Shown: one piece after another, positions 1-7,246 of the stretch
Layout of the letters: every line of letters begins with the position of its first letter
Numbering within the stretch: position 1 is the stretch's first letter
NCBI GenBank assembly: GCA_964610505.1
Contig: CAZSXU010000017.1
Span: 1-64,000 of the forward strand
Origin: CAZSXU01 sp964610505
Lineage (GTDB): Bacteria > Arandabacterota > Arandabacteria > JAGLYR01
Length of the DNA stretch: 64,000 nt
Reading direction: 5' to 3'
The notes under the pieces: generated by a model
The model's database searches: none
What the model was told of the DNA's origin: nothing
Seen by the model: the letters and a program-made list of their open reading frames with translations, nothing else
Made by a program: the position numbers and the translations under genes

Positions 1-11
1 CGATCCCCCCC

Positions 12-40
12 TTGACAGAAGCCTCGGCCTGAGCTAGATT
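12..40 (+). promoter_or_regulatory. sigma70-like promoter for the PspC gene
   Basis: TTGACA at 12-17 and TAGATT at 35-40 with a 17-bp spacer, which predicts transcription starting near position 47, about 30 bp before the first possible start of the PspC gene. By-eye assignment. Confidence 0.6.
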
Positions 41-76
41 GGATTCGGGTTCGAACACAGACCCCTGTGAGGGGAG

Positions 77-340
77 ATGGACGTGGCGAGTTCAACGATT
101 CCAACGGAGGACCGGAGCGGGATGGCGGAAACGGATCCGAAACGACTGTACAGATCGGAAAAGGACAGGAAAATCGCCGGGATCTGTGGAGGATTGGCGG
201 AGTACTTCGCCGTGGATCCCGTGATGGTGCGGCTCGGGACGGTGCTCCTGGCCGTGGTTTCGGGGTTTTTCCCGATTCTCATCGCCTACCTGGTGGCGAT
301 CCTCATCGTCCCCCTGGAGCCCTCGGGCCCTTCATCATGA
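77..340 (+). CDS. PspC-domain small membrane protein
   Basis: 87 residues. A basic stretch (KRLYRSEKDRKIAGICGG) is followed by a short amphipathic segment and one hydrophobic helix with the VRLGTVLLAV pattern typical of the PspC domain, a membrane-associated stress-response module. PspC proteins act at the inner membrane, where some sense envelope stress and recruit or release PspA. No pspA is visible nearby, so the partner is unknown. The start is ambiguous: ATG 77 follows GAGGGGAG, and ATG 122 follows GGAG and begins directly before the domain. A good promoter lies upstream at 12-40. The gene converges on the [2Fe-2S] gene, with about 12 bp between the stops. Confidence 0.85.
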   Translation: MDVASSTIPTEDRSGMAETDPKRLYRSEKDRKIAGICGGLAEYFAVDPVMVRLGTVLLAVVSGFFPILIAYLVAILIVPLEPSGPSS

Positions 341-352
341 CGAGAGCACGCA

Positions 353-733
353 CTAGAAAGCCCTCTCGCTGCCCAGGGCAAGCGCATATTCGGTCACGAT
401 CCGGCCTTCCATCACGTGTTCGCTGAAGATCCGCTTCGCCTTCTCCGGAGTCAGATCGGCATACTTCACGGGAGCCTGTCCGACGAGTTCGACGGTCGCC
501 ATGGGTTCGCGGCTGCAGAGCCCGGCGCAACCCGACGTGGAGAGAATCACGTCCGTCACCTTCCGGGATTCGATCTCCTTCAGGAAAGCGTCCATGATCC
601 CGCGCGCGCCCGAGGCGATTCCGCAGGTTCCCATGTGAACGGTGACCCGGGCACGACCCTCACCCTGCCGCAACGCCACCATCGCCCGAGCTTCGTCCCG
701 AACCTTTGCCAGATCGCCCAATTTCAGTTTCGC
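353..733 (-). CDS. thioredoxin-fold [2Fe-2S] protein (NuoE/HndA-like small subunit)
   Basis: About 126 residues from GTG 733, which has AGGTGAG just upstream. An in-frame GTG at 754 is the alternative start. It matches the small (2Fe-2S) ferredoxin-domain proteins often encoded beside [FeFe] hydrogenases: a GTCGIASGAR motif and a GCAGLC motif followed by an EP pair. Only three ligand-type Cys are visible (one in the first motif, two in the second), which is usual for this small subfamily. It is the last gene of the minus-strand operon and starts within a few bases of the stop of the H-cluster protein, so the two are probably co-translated. Probable role: electron transfer to or from the H-cluster protein (inference). 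Confidence 0.85.
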   Translation of the reverse strand, partial: AKLKLGDLAKVRDEARAMVALRQGEGRARVTVHMGTCGIASGARGIMDAFLKEIESRKVTDVILSTSGCAGLCSREPMATVELVGQAPVKYADLTPEKAKRIFSEHVMEGRIVTEYALALGSERAF

Positions 734-756
734 CACAGACTCACCTCGTTTCACAA

Positions 757-2430
757 TCAGGTCTCGTTTCGCTGCTCCCCCGGCCCCCGGGACTGGAACA
801 CACAGTCTTCAACGCGCCCGGTGCCCCGGACCACATCTCCGGCCAGTGCCCAGCAATCCGGGGCGCCGCAAGCACCGCAGTTCCTTCCGGGCAGAAGCCC
901 TGCGATCCGCTCCCGCTCCTGGACTTTCCCGATGGCTACCGAGGGAACATCATCCAGAGGCGGCATCGGCATCGGTTCAATGCGTTTCTCGAAATCAAAG
1001 CTGTGCTGTTCGTAGAGCATTCGGACTTCGGCCTCGTCCACGGCGCTCGACATCCCGTAGGACCGCGTCAGGCGGAGAATGTTATTCTTCGCCAGCCACC
1101 GGCTCTCGACCGTGAGCGGCCCTCCGATGCACCCGTCGGGGCACATCTGGCACTCCAGATAGCGGATGTTCTGAAGCCGGCCCGCCTCCGCCTCCTCCAG
1201 GACGCGAATGGTTTCCTGTACCCCGCTCACCGCCAGACAGTCCTGCAAACCCAGAGCCGCCGCCTCTCCGCCGCTCACCGCCAGGCCGATTCCCACGCCG
1301 CAGGCCCGGAAGGGTTCACTCTCTCCTGGATGTTGGACCGATTTTCGAAGGTCCGCGTAGACCTCGGAGATCGGAATCGCGCCGTCCAGGTAAGACTTCT
1401 CCCTCGTCATGGGGTTGTTGATCGAGATCATCTTTGCGGAACAGGGCGTAATGTGGATCACCCCGATCTTTTCCTTCTCCAGTCCCGTCCGCTTCCGGAC
1501 GTCCGTTTTGATCAGTCGCGCCGCGATCTCCCGAGGGGGGTCGATGGGCATGATTCTCTCGGCCAACGTGGGGAACAACAGCTGCACCAGACGGGTCACG
1601 GCCGGACAGACGGAGGAGATGACGGGCCCCGGCTCCGCATGTTCCCGAAGGTATTCGCGAAGCGCAACGACCGTGATCTCGCAGGCCCATGCCTTGTCGT
1701 ACGCCTCATCGAACCCGAAATCCCTCAGCCCCCCGAGAACCTGAGTCGGAAGAACCGCCTTGCCGAACTGACCGTAGAGTACCGGAGAGGGAAGCGCCAC
1801 CGTGTACTTGAAGTTCTCCAGGTCCGCCAGGGAAGTCGTAAGAGGGACGATCGCATGCTGGGGGCATACGCGCATGCACTCGCCGCAATCGATGCAGCGT
1901 TCGCTCAACGCATGCGCCTTCCCGCCCCGGACGCGAATCGCCTGCGTCGGGCAGGCCCGCATGCAGGCCACACAGCCCACGCATTTCTCTTCATCGATGC
2001 GGAAAGAATGGACGAAGGATCCGTCGCCCGCCGGCGGCCAACGGGAAACCTCATGCCGCCCGCGGTCGTCTGCCTCGAGGGACGTTTCGGTGGTTCCGAG
2101 CAAGCCTTGCCGGGAGAGCCTCCCACTGGACACAAACATCGAGTGTTCGGTCGCCAGAATGGGAATTCGCTTCTCCGCCGCCAGGGCCAGGACTTCCTCG
2201 GAAGGTTGCTTGCCCCTCACGAACACAACGCACCGGATCTCGGCGACCTCCGCCGTCCGAATGGCCTGCGCGTACGCCAGACCCGTCAGCAGAAGCCCGC
2301 CCGGGTGGCAGAAAGCCAGGACGTCGCTCATGAGGTCCGAGGCCTTCACGACCTGAACGTCCAGGTCCAGGTGCTCCTCACCGACCAGGACTTCGGCCTC
2401 CAGAATGTCGCGAATCTCCCTGAGGCGCAT
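757..2430 (-). CDS. DRTGG-domain/[FeFe]-hydrogenase-like H-cluster protein, putative H2 or redox sensor
   Basis: 557 residues. A DRTGG-like domain (about 1-112) precedes two [4Fe-4S] motifs (Cys 150/153/156/160 and 179/182/185/189), an H-cluster domain (about 240-460) and a C-terminal [4Fe-4S] domain (Cys 518/521/526/543). The H-cluster ligand cysteines remain at C275 (SVCP), C330 (TPCSAK, with the adjacent Lys333) and C430/C434 (CPDGC). The proton-relay Cys that precedes C275 in catalytic enzymes is Val274. The L2 Met is Thr328 and the L3 Met is Gln428. This pattern fits group C/D, sensory-type [FeFe] hydrogenases such as Thermotoga HydS rather than a fast H2-evolving enzyme. No HydEFG maturases lie in the window, so H-cluster assembly cannot be shown. 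Operon: zinc ribbon, this gene, [2Fe-2S] protein. Confidence 0.88.
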   Translation of the reverse strand: MRLREIRDILEAEVLVGEEHLDLDVQVVKASDLMSDVLAFCHPGGLLLTGLAYAQAIRTAEVAEIRCVVFVRGKQPSEEVLALAAEKRIPILATEHSMFVSSGRLSRQGLLGTTETSLEADDRGRHEVSRWPPAGDGSFVHSFRIDEEKCVGCVACMRACPTQAIRVRGGKAHALSERCIDCGECMRVCPQHAIVPLTTSLADLENFKYTVALPSPVLYGQFGKAVLPTQVLGGLRDFGFDEAYDKAWACEITVVALREYLREHAEPGPVISSVCPAVTRLVQLLFPTLAERIMPIDPPREIAARLIKTDVRKRTGLEKEKIGVIHITPCSAKMISINNPMTREKSYLDGAIPISEVYADLRKSVQHPGESEPFRACGVGIGLAVSGGEAAALGLQDCLAVSGVQETIRVLEEAEAGRLQNIRYLECQMCPDGCIGGPLTVESRWLAKNNILRLTRSYGMSSAVDEAEVRMLYEQHSFDFEKRIEPMPMPPLDDVPSVAIGKVQERERIAGLLPGRNCGACGAPDCWALAGDVVRGTGRVEDCVFQSRGPGEQRNET

Positions 2431-2472
2431 CGGTCACATCCCCGGAGGCACCGAGCGTCGTGAACTCTGTAG

Positions 2473-2874
2473 CTAGGAGAAGGCGAAGTAGCTGTCAACG
2501 AAGGAACGCAGCTCGGCCCGAATATCGGTGAATTCCACCAGATGCCGCTTGCACCCTCGTCGAGAGCAAATCTGGACGATGCCTCCTTCGGCAAAACCGA
2601 AGGGCACCATCGGTGCGTCACACAGCTCGCAGCTTCGCGTGCTCTTGAGTTCTTCCCCGCACTCCGGGCAGAAAAACGCGGTCATGTCCCCCTCTGCAAC
2701 AACATCATGCTGGAATTCCACGTTGTAACTGCCGTACAGGGAGCTCAACCAGATCTTCCCCTTCCGTCCCGCCACCTCTCCCAGAACACAGATACTCGGG
2801 TTCCCATCGATTTCCCGGGAATCATCCATCAGGCTCTTTCCGCAAACGGGGCATTTGATCCTGAGCTCGACCAT
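2473..2874 (-). CDS. zinc-ribbon protein, paralogue of the protein at 34.1 kb
   Basis: 133 residues with three or four CxxC-type knuckles: CPVCGKS at the N-terminus, CPECGEE, CELCDAP, and a C-terminal Cys pair (CSRRGC). A pattern of iGYxGxYNVEF type lies between the first two knuckles. The architecture matches the protein at 34056-34514 knuckle by knuckle (CPxC or CPKGC, SLYGSYN or RYGSYEN, CPECGEEL or CPHCGANL, CELCDAPM or CTLCSAPM, GC at the end), so the two are paralogues. It is the first gene of the operon with the H-cluster protein, whose start lies about 40 bp downstream. Function unknown. Fe-S or metal handling is only a guess from context. Confidence 0.75.
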   Translation of the reverse strand: MVELRIKCPVCGKSLMDDSREIDGNPSICVLGEVAGRKGKIWLSSLYGSYNVEFQHDVVAEGDMTAFFCPECGEELKSTRSCELCDAPMVPFGFAEGGIVQICSRRGCKRHLVEFTDIRAELRSFVDSYFAFS

Positions 2875-3078
2875 TCGTCCTGCCCTCCACTGCCGCTCGC
2901 CCGTGGGTTTCCGGGATCCACTCGGATTCGGCTCTCCGTCGAGTGTATGTCTCGCCTCGAGGGAGGGTCAAGCGGAAACCCGCCCGGGCCAGCAGGCATA
3001 AAGAAATGCCGCTGATCTAGACAGCGGCATTTCAACCCCAAACCTTCAATGGAAAACAGGAGACCTTCCGTCGGCGCG

Positions 3079-3693
3079 TTACACGCCGAACCAGAACGCC
3101 AGCAGCAGCGCCGCGCAGACACCTACGCTGGCCAGGGGCCTTGCCAGAACGACGGACTGAATCCGCTCCGAAACCGACCGGCTCAACCGGTACATTGCGG
3201 GCACCAGGACCACACCGACGGCTCCGACGGCCGCGCCGCTAAGTACGTGCCCCATGACCTTCGTCGGCATGCCCGCCCAGAAAGGATCCCGCACACCAAA
3301 GGCCATGAGCAGGGCGAAGATGGAGAACCCGAGGATCCCCGTGCCGGCGCCCAACAGGGCCTGCGGCGCCCTCGCCTTCATTCTCTCGACGCCGATCCCG
3401 CTGGCCATGATCTCGAAAACCCCGCCGAGACAGAGCATCGCGCCCAGATGGCATCCGTAGAACCCAACGTTGAGCCACCGGTACCCCAGAGCAACGGCCA
3501 CCAGCAACAGGGAACTGCCCCGCACCGGCACCAGAAACCGAGCAAGGGACAGGATGGCCAGTCCGGCCACGCTCAGCAGGATTGAAGAATACGCAACTTC
3601 CTGTGCGTAGAGATACGCTCCACCCACCGCCTCGGAGATTCCCCAGATCGATCCGGCCAGCAGAACGATCAGCAAGTGCCTAACCCTAGTCAC
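3079..3693 (-). CDS. multi-pass membrane protein of unknown function
   Basis: 204 residues from GTG 3693, which has a perfect GGAGG at 3701-3705, better than the more upstream ATG at 3750. About six hydrophobic segments are spread over the whole length, with no soluble domain. A GCHLGAMLCLGG segment in the middle and Arg-rich cytoplasmic turns are visible. No family is recognised. It is the first minus-strand gene below the cobalamin riboswitch at 5.4-5.6 kb, but about 1.3 kb away and beyond a hairpin and an opposing gene, so control by that riboswitch is not supported. It diverges from the methyltransferase gene. Confidence 0.75.
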   Translation of the reverse strand: MTRVRHLLIVLLAGSIWGISEAVGGAYLYAQEVAYSSILLSVAGLAILSLARFLVPVRGSSLLLVAVALGYRWLNVGFYGCHLGAMLCLGGVFEIMASGIGVERMKARAPQALLGAGTGILGFSIFALLMAFGVRDPFWAGMPTKVMGHVLSGAAVGAVGVVLVPAMYRLSRSVSERIQSVVLARPLASVGVCAALLLAFWFGV

Positions 3694-4002
3694 GATCGCC
3701 CCTCCTTCACTTGACGTTGGCACCCCGGTCCAGCCGGGATGCGCATCCATCGCCGCGGCGTCCCGTCGTCATTCGACACACAGTTCGAATTTTGCAGAGG
3801 TCACTCTAGCATTTCCCCCGTCCCACGTCAAGCCTCGAGTATGCGATCGCCCGGCGGCGAGCGACGGGGCGCCGTGCCCGCCGGGCCACACGGCGAGGCA
3901 CGGGAAGGTCGTGTTCCCAGATTGAGTTTGCCTCCCGACAGGGCGCTCCGTATACTGTGGCCGACCGCCCAGATGTGCGAGCGAGTCTTCAAAGGGATCC
4001 GG

Positions 4003-4833
4003 ATGAGCGAGAACATACCCTTTTGGCTTCGGCTGGTCCACCGTGCCGACGGACTGTTCCTTCGTGCCGTTCAGGCAGGGATCCGGTTCTTCCGGCACCT
4101 GTTCTACTTCTCCGTGCTCGGAGACCGCGGTCTCCAGTTCGTCACCGACCTCCATTATGGCGGCCACGCCTCCTACGACAGCGACGCCCACAATCGGCGC
4201 GGGTTGTTCCCCTGGGAAGCGGAAGCGCTGGAGAAGTACTTCGGCAATGGGAAGCGGTTCCTTGTCACCAGCTGCGGGGGAGGTAGAGAAGTCCTGGCTC
4301 TGGCAGAGCGGGGATGTGAGGTCGTGGGCACCGAGTGCCATCGGGGGCTCTGCCGGATGGCGGAGCGAATCTGCGAGACCCTCGGCAACGCCGAAATCCA
4401 CTGCTTGCCTCCCGAGGAAATCCCGCATACATCCGTTCCCTTCGACGGCGTGATCGTCGGCTGGGGAGGATACACGCACCTGGCCCCGCGTTCGCGCAGG
4501 GTTGCCTATCTCAGGAAGATACGGGACATCACCCGGCCCGGGGGTTCGGTACTCGTATCCTATCTCGAGAAACCTCGCGCCGGGGACCGGTCCATTGAAT
4601 GGCCTCGCATGATCGCCAACATTCTCCGGCGTCTCACGTTCCGGCGCCAACTCGAACCTGGAGACACGATTTCCATCGTCGGGTACTCCCACCGGTTCGC
4701 GCCTTCCGAGGCCGCCAACGAGGCTCGGGAGGCGGGCCTTGAGGTGATCTGGGAATCCGCCGCGCCCCACATGTCCGTCGGCCCGTACCCTCACCTCGTG
4801 GCCCGCCGGCAGATCGAGCCCGGCTCTTCGTGA
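4003..4833 (+). CDS. class I SAM-dependent methyltransferase
   Basis: About 276 residues from ATG 4003, preceded by AAAGGGA. The frame stays open upstream to 3739, and ATG 3973 is an alternative start. A hydrophobic or amphipathic N-terminus (about 1-50) precedes a Rossmann fold. Motif I is FLVTSCGGGREVLALAERG, the acidic loop is VVGTECH, motif IV is VPFDGVIVGWGGY, and LRKIRDITRPGGSVLVSYLEKP is the post-motif region. The substrate is unknown. TSCGGGRE at the SAM site and the overall pattern are closest to uncharacterised bacterial small-molecule or lipid methyltransferases. Monocistronic. Confidence 0.8.
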   Translation: MSENIPFWLRLVHRADGLFLRAVQAGIRFFRHLFYFSVLGDRGLQFVTDLHYGGHASYDSDAHNRRGLFPWEAEALEKYFGNGKRFLVTSCGGGREVLALAERGCEVVGTECHRGLCRMAERICETLGNAEIHCLPPEEIPHTSVPFDGVIVGWGGYTHLAPRSRRVAYLRKIRDITRPGGSVLVSYLEKPRAGDRSIEWPRMIANILRRLTFRRQLEPGDTISIVGYSHRFAPSEAANEAREAGLEVIWESAAPHMSVGPYPHLVARRQIEPGSS

Positions 4834-4973
4834 GTCCGTGCTCTCTTCAACCACTTTCCCGATATACCGTCTTGCTCGCGACAAACAGAAACAGCCGGCC
4901 ATGGGAAATCGGCAAGAGAGTGAAGTTCGCCCCGAGAGTCGAAAGTGGAGAGTGAACCGGTGAATAAACACAA

Positions 4974-5001
4974 GCCTGGGTGATTCGAGAATCACCCAGG
5001 C
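4974..5001 (-). terminator. strong hairpin, probable terminator of the riboswitch transcript
   Basis: A perfect 13-bp inverted repeat (GCCTGGGTGATTC paired with GAATCACCCAGGC) separated by two bases. Read on the minus strand it is followed by a moderately T-rich stretch (TTGTGTTTATT). It lies about 360 bp downstream of the cobalamin riboswitch and before the opposing methyltransferase gene, so it could end the transcript that starts near 5575. Confidence 0.5.
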
Positions 5002-5359
5002 GAAAACGAAGCGCGGGAAGAACCCTGCGGTGGCCACCTTGTCGGCAGCCGCCGGAACCGGGTTGGTGGTCAGGCAGCCCCCCTGGCAGGCGCACTTGAT
5101 TCAGAAAAACCGTTCAAACACTCACTGCCCTGAAGGCCCTCGGTAGATCCCAGCAGCAACCAACCGGGTCCGCCCCGCGCCGGTATTCTCGATGGATGTC
5201 TCCAGGGCTCGCGGAAAGCAAAGAAACCGATTTCCACACCCGCGAAGAGGGGCGGAAACCGGCCTTCACAACCCGGTTCACTCAAAGGAACCCCGGAGGG
5301 TCACAAACCGGGGATCCTCCGTTCCACCACCTCAGCCAAACCACGAGCCTTGGATGGTC
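5002..5359 (-). other. riboswitch-controlled region without a recognisable gene
   Basis: Between the riboswitch and the hairpin at 4974-5001 the minus strand holds only weak short frames (for example 5070-5285 from TTG, 71 residues, and 5112-5283 from GTG). None has a good ribosome site, a membrane or cobalt-binding pattern, or any family I recognise. A GGAAC/GTTCC, CGGAGG/CCTCCG inverted repeat just 3' of the riboswitch (about 5285-5325) could be its expression platform or an intrinsic terminator. Either the target gene has decayed or the product is an RNA. Confidence 0.5.
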
Positions 5360-5575
5360 GCGCTGCCGGGCAGGTCTTCTGACTCACGGATCAACCTACT
5401 CCCCACGCCTTCCCGGGAAAATCCCAGTGGCCTGTGTGGGTTTCGTCCCCGTTCACAGCGGCGGGTCCGCAACGGCTTCCAACCGTTTTCCCTGCTTTCC
5501 CTTGCGGGAATCCCGACAGCGTTGTTCTGGGTCCGTACATCTCGGACGCGCACCGTTCACGCGTCCAGCTAACCA
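5360..5575 (-). ncRNA. cobalamin (AdoCbl) riboswitch
   Basis: Read on the minus strand, the B12-riboswitch core is all there. GGGAA and GGTTGGAAGCC precede GCGGACCCGCC followed by CTGTGA, then a CCACTGGGA segment, and finally the B12-box-like AGTCAGAAGACCTGCC. Order and spacing match the cobalamin riboswitch family, which lowers expression of B12 transport, synthesis or B12-independent isozyme genes when cobalamin binds. A consensus promoter lies immediately upstream (5581-5609). The downstream region has no convincing reading frame. Confidence 0.88.
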
Positions 5576-5580
5576 ACGCG

Positions 5581-5609
5581 AATATACCAAAGGAGGCCGA
5601 CATTGTCAA
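5581..5609 (-). promoter_or_regulatory. consensus promoter for the cobalamin riboswitch
   Basis: On the minus strand TTGACA (5609-5604), a 17-bp spacer and TATATT (5586-5581), one of the best sigma70-like promoters in the window. It predicts a start near 5575, at the 5' edge of the riboswitch. Confidence 0.7.
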
Positions 5610-5739
5610 GAGTCCTTTGGGCTCCGGGTGCCGACCGGTCTCGGGCGCCGACCGGGCTCGGGCGCCCATCAAGAGGGGAGGACAACCCCCGACGGTCGGT
5701 TCGGGGATCCTCGCCCCCTTCTCCCGGACCTTGACGAAC

Positions 5740-5928
5740 CTAGTCCTCGATATTGATTGCCTCGACGGGACAGTCTTCCGCGGCGCCGCGCGCGCAGTCG
5801 GCCTGATCCTCGGGAACCTCGTCCACCTTTGCTTTCGCCACGTCGTCGGCCATTTCAAAAACGTCCGGGCAATTCTCCACGCACAGTTCGCAGCCGGTGC
5901 ACAGTTCCGTATCCACGCTCACTCTCAT
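5740..5928 (-). CDS. 4Fe-4S single-cluster ferredoxin
   Basis: 62 residues from ATG 5928, preceded by GGAGGACGAGG. The frame is open further upstream but has no ribosome site there. The cluster motif is CTGCELCVENCP, followed by VFEM and, after an acidic stretch, a distal Cys in AAEDCPVEAI with a second Cys at DCARGA. The length and the Asp/Glu-rich body match small monocluster ferredoxins that shuttle low-potential electrons in the cytoplasm. It lies between the H-cluster operon and the diaphorase cluster and could serve either. Probably monocistronic. Confidence 0.9.
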   Translation of the reverse strand: MRVSVDTELCTGCELCVENCPDVFEMADDVAKAKVDEVPEDQADCARGAAEDCPVEAINIED

Positions 5929-6137
5929 TCCTCGTCCTCCTTCCGTTGGGGGATGATTCGACGTCTGAGTTTCGTCTGGCTCTAAACGCCCGCGTATTGA
6001 GTTTCCTCTGGACAAGGCGCCGTCGCTCTTTGCGCCTCACGTTCTATGCCCCAAATCGGGACTATCGTCAAGCAAAAAATGAGGTTCCGGGGGCCGTTGC
6101 ATGAATTATCTTCGCGGTCCAGGAGTCCGGGCCCGAA

Positions 6138-6857
6138 TCAGCGTGTCCTCCGTGTTCGTTCTTTGGTCAGACGATCGGCCACTCGGACCGGCCGTCTGGC
6201 TTCTCTGGTCAGACGATCGGCCATCCGCACCGGTTCCGGAATCCGATAGCGGGGGGACACCGCCAGAACGAACTGCAGTGCCGTGTCCAGATCGATCTTG
6301 TGACCCACGGAGATGTATACGGGGCGGACGCCCGTTCTCGTCCTGAGCACGGCCCCCACAACCTCACCGTCCGGAGCCCGAAGGGGTCGAGAGGAACCCT
6401 TGGATCTCGGCACCGGATCGTGATCGCCGAAGAGCCGTGACTTCGCGCATCCGATGGACGGTTTGTTCAGGAGGAGACCCGCGTGGGAGGCCAAGCCCAG
6501 ACGCCGGGGATGGGCCATCCCCTGGCCATCGAAGAGGATCAGGTCCGGCTCGCATGCCAGGGATTCAAATGCATCCAGGAGCACCGGGACTTCGCGAAAG
6601 GACAGGAATCCGGGGACATAGGGCATCGGGCACGGCCCTTCCGCGATAGCCGTCTCCAGAAGGACCAGATCCGGATAGGACAGCACCACAACGGCGGCCA
6701 GGGCTCGGGCGCGGCACGGGAAGGAGACATCGGCCCCGGCGATACGTCTCACGGGTCGCCCGGGCCATGAGGGGGAGACTCGGCGGCTGAGCCGTTCCTG
6801 AATCTTCCGGGCGGCGGTAATGTCCACCCGCCACGGATGAAGAATACGCGCTTTCAC
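6138..6857 (-). CDS. nfi: endonuclease V (deoxyinosine 3' endonuclease)
   Basis: 239 residues. It carries the endonuclease V hallmarks: GADVSF with Asp43, YVPGFLSFREVP with Glu89, LILFDGQGMAHPRRLGLASH-type segment with Asp110, and IGCAKSRL near 137-142. Asp43, Glu89 and Asp110 are the metal-binding acidic triad of the family. The enzyme nicks DNA near deoxyinosine and other deaminated bases. The last 30 residues contain a 14-codon tandem duplication (PVRxADRLTxE twice, DNA at 6164-6233) that extends beyond the usual family end. The gene diverges from the endonuclease III gene across about 390 bp. Confidence 0.93.
   Translation of the reverse strand: MKARILHPWRVDITAARKIQERLSRRVSPSWPGRPVRRIAGADVSFPCRARALAAVVVLSYPDLVLLETAIAEGPCPMPYVPGFLSFREVPVLLDAFESLACEPDLILFDGQGMAHPRRLGLASHAGLLLNKPSIGCAKSRLFGDHDPVPRSKGSSRPLRAPDGEVVGAVLRTRTGVRPVYISVGHKIDLDTALQFVLAVSPRYRIPEPVRMADRLTREARRPVRVADRLTKERTRRTR
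6164..6233. repeat. 42-bp in-frame tandem duplication in the 3' end of nfi
   Basis: TGGTCAGACGATCGGCC occurs at 6164 and again at 6206 with the same flanks (period 42 bp, 14 codons). It encodes two copies of an ADRLT motif at the C-terminus of endonuclease V. Confidence 0.8.
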
Positions 6858-7246
6858 GAGATATCTCCGGCCCGAGCGGGAACCTCTCCTCGGGATGCGG
6901 GTTCAACAGGTCGGACTGCCCGAGCAGCAGAGAGACACCATCCGAAACCGGGGGCGCTCCAGCCAATCTCGTTTGCGGCCCGCTTCCTAGACCCGGCGGG
7001 CCGGATCAACCACGGGGCAGGGTTCTTCGCTGGGGAAGAGAACCCTGCCCCGATCGCGTTTCGCAGAGTCCTCCGGGATGAACCCGAAGCCCGTGCCCGT
7101 CACTCCTGCCCGGTCACTCTACTTCAGGCCGGCGGGAATCGCAAGTGTCCGGGCGCCGGCGCTTCCTCTTGAATCCGAGATCTTCCCATGGTAGCCTAGG
7201 CACGCGAACATCCGAATCGACGTGCCATGCATGCGGGGAGAGCAGA
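6858..7246. other. divergent intergenic region nfi/nth with a 13-bp inverted repeat
   Basis: 389 bp without a supported gene. At 7014-7051 it holds a perfect inverted repeat, GGGGCAGGGTTCT and AGAACCCTGCCCC around a 12-base loop, with no following T-run on either strand. The rest should contain the promoters of the two divergent repair genes, but no convincing -35/-10 pair was seen. Confidence 0.6.

Noticed and set aside
706..2463. Long plus-strand open frame (585 codons) opposite the H-cluster gene.
   Set aside because: It is antisense to a gene whose domains and Cys motifs are certain. The translation is Arg/Pro/His-rich without a fold, as usual for shadows in GC-rich DNA.
5080..5130. A selenoprotein-like frame reading through TGA (Cys-rich peptide after the riboswitch).
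   Set aside because: No SECIS-like hairpin after the TGA could be shown, no upstream start, and the frame is short and unsupported.
5070..5285. TTG-started 71-codon frame behind the cobalamin riboswitch as the regulated gene.
   Set aside because: No ribosome site at a proper distance, no membrane or metal-binding pattern, overlaps the inverted repeat, and other frames are equally poor.
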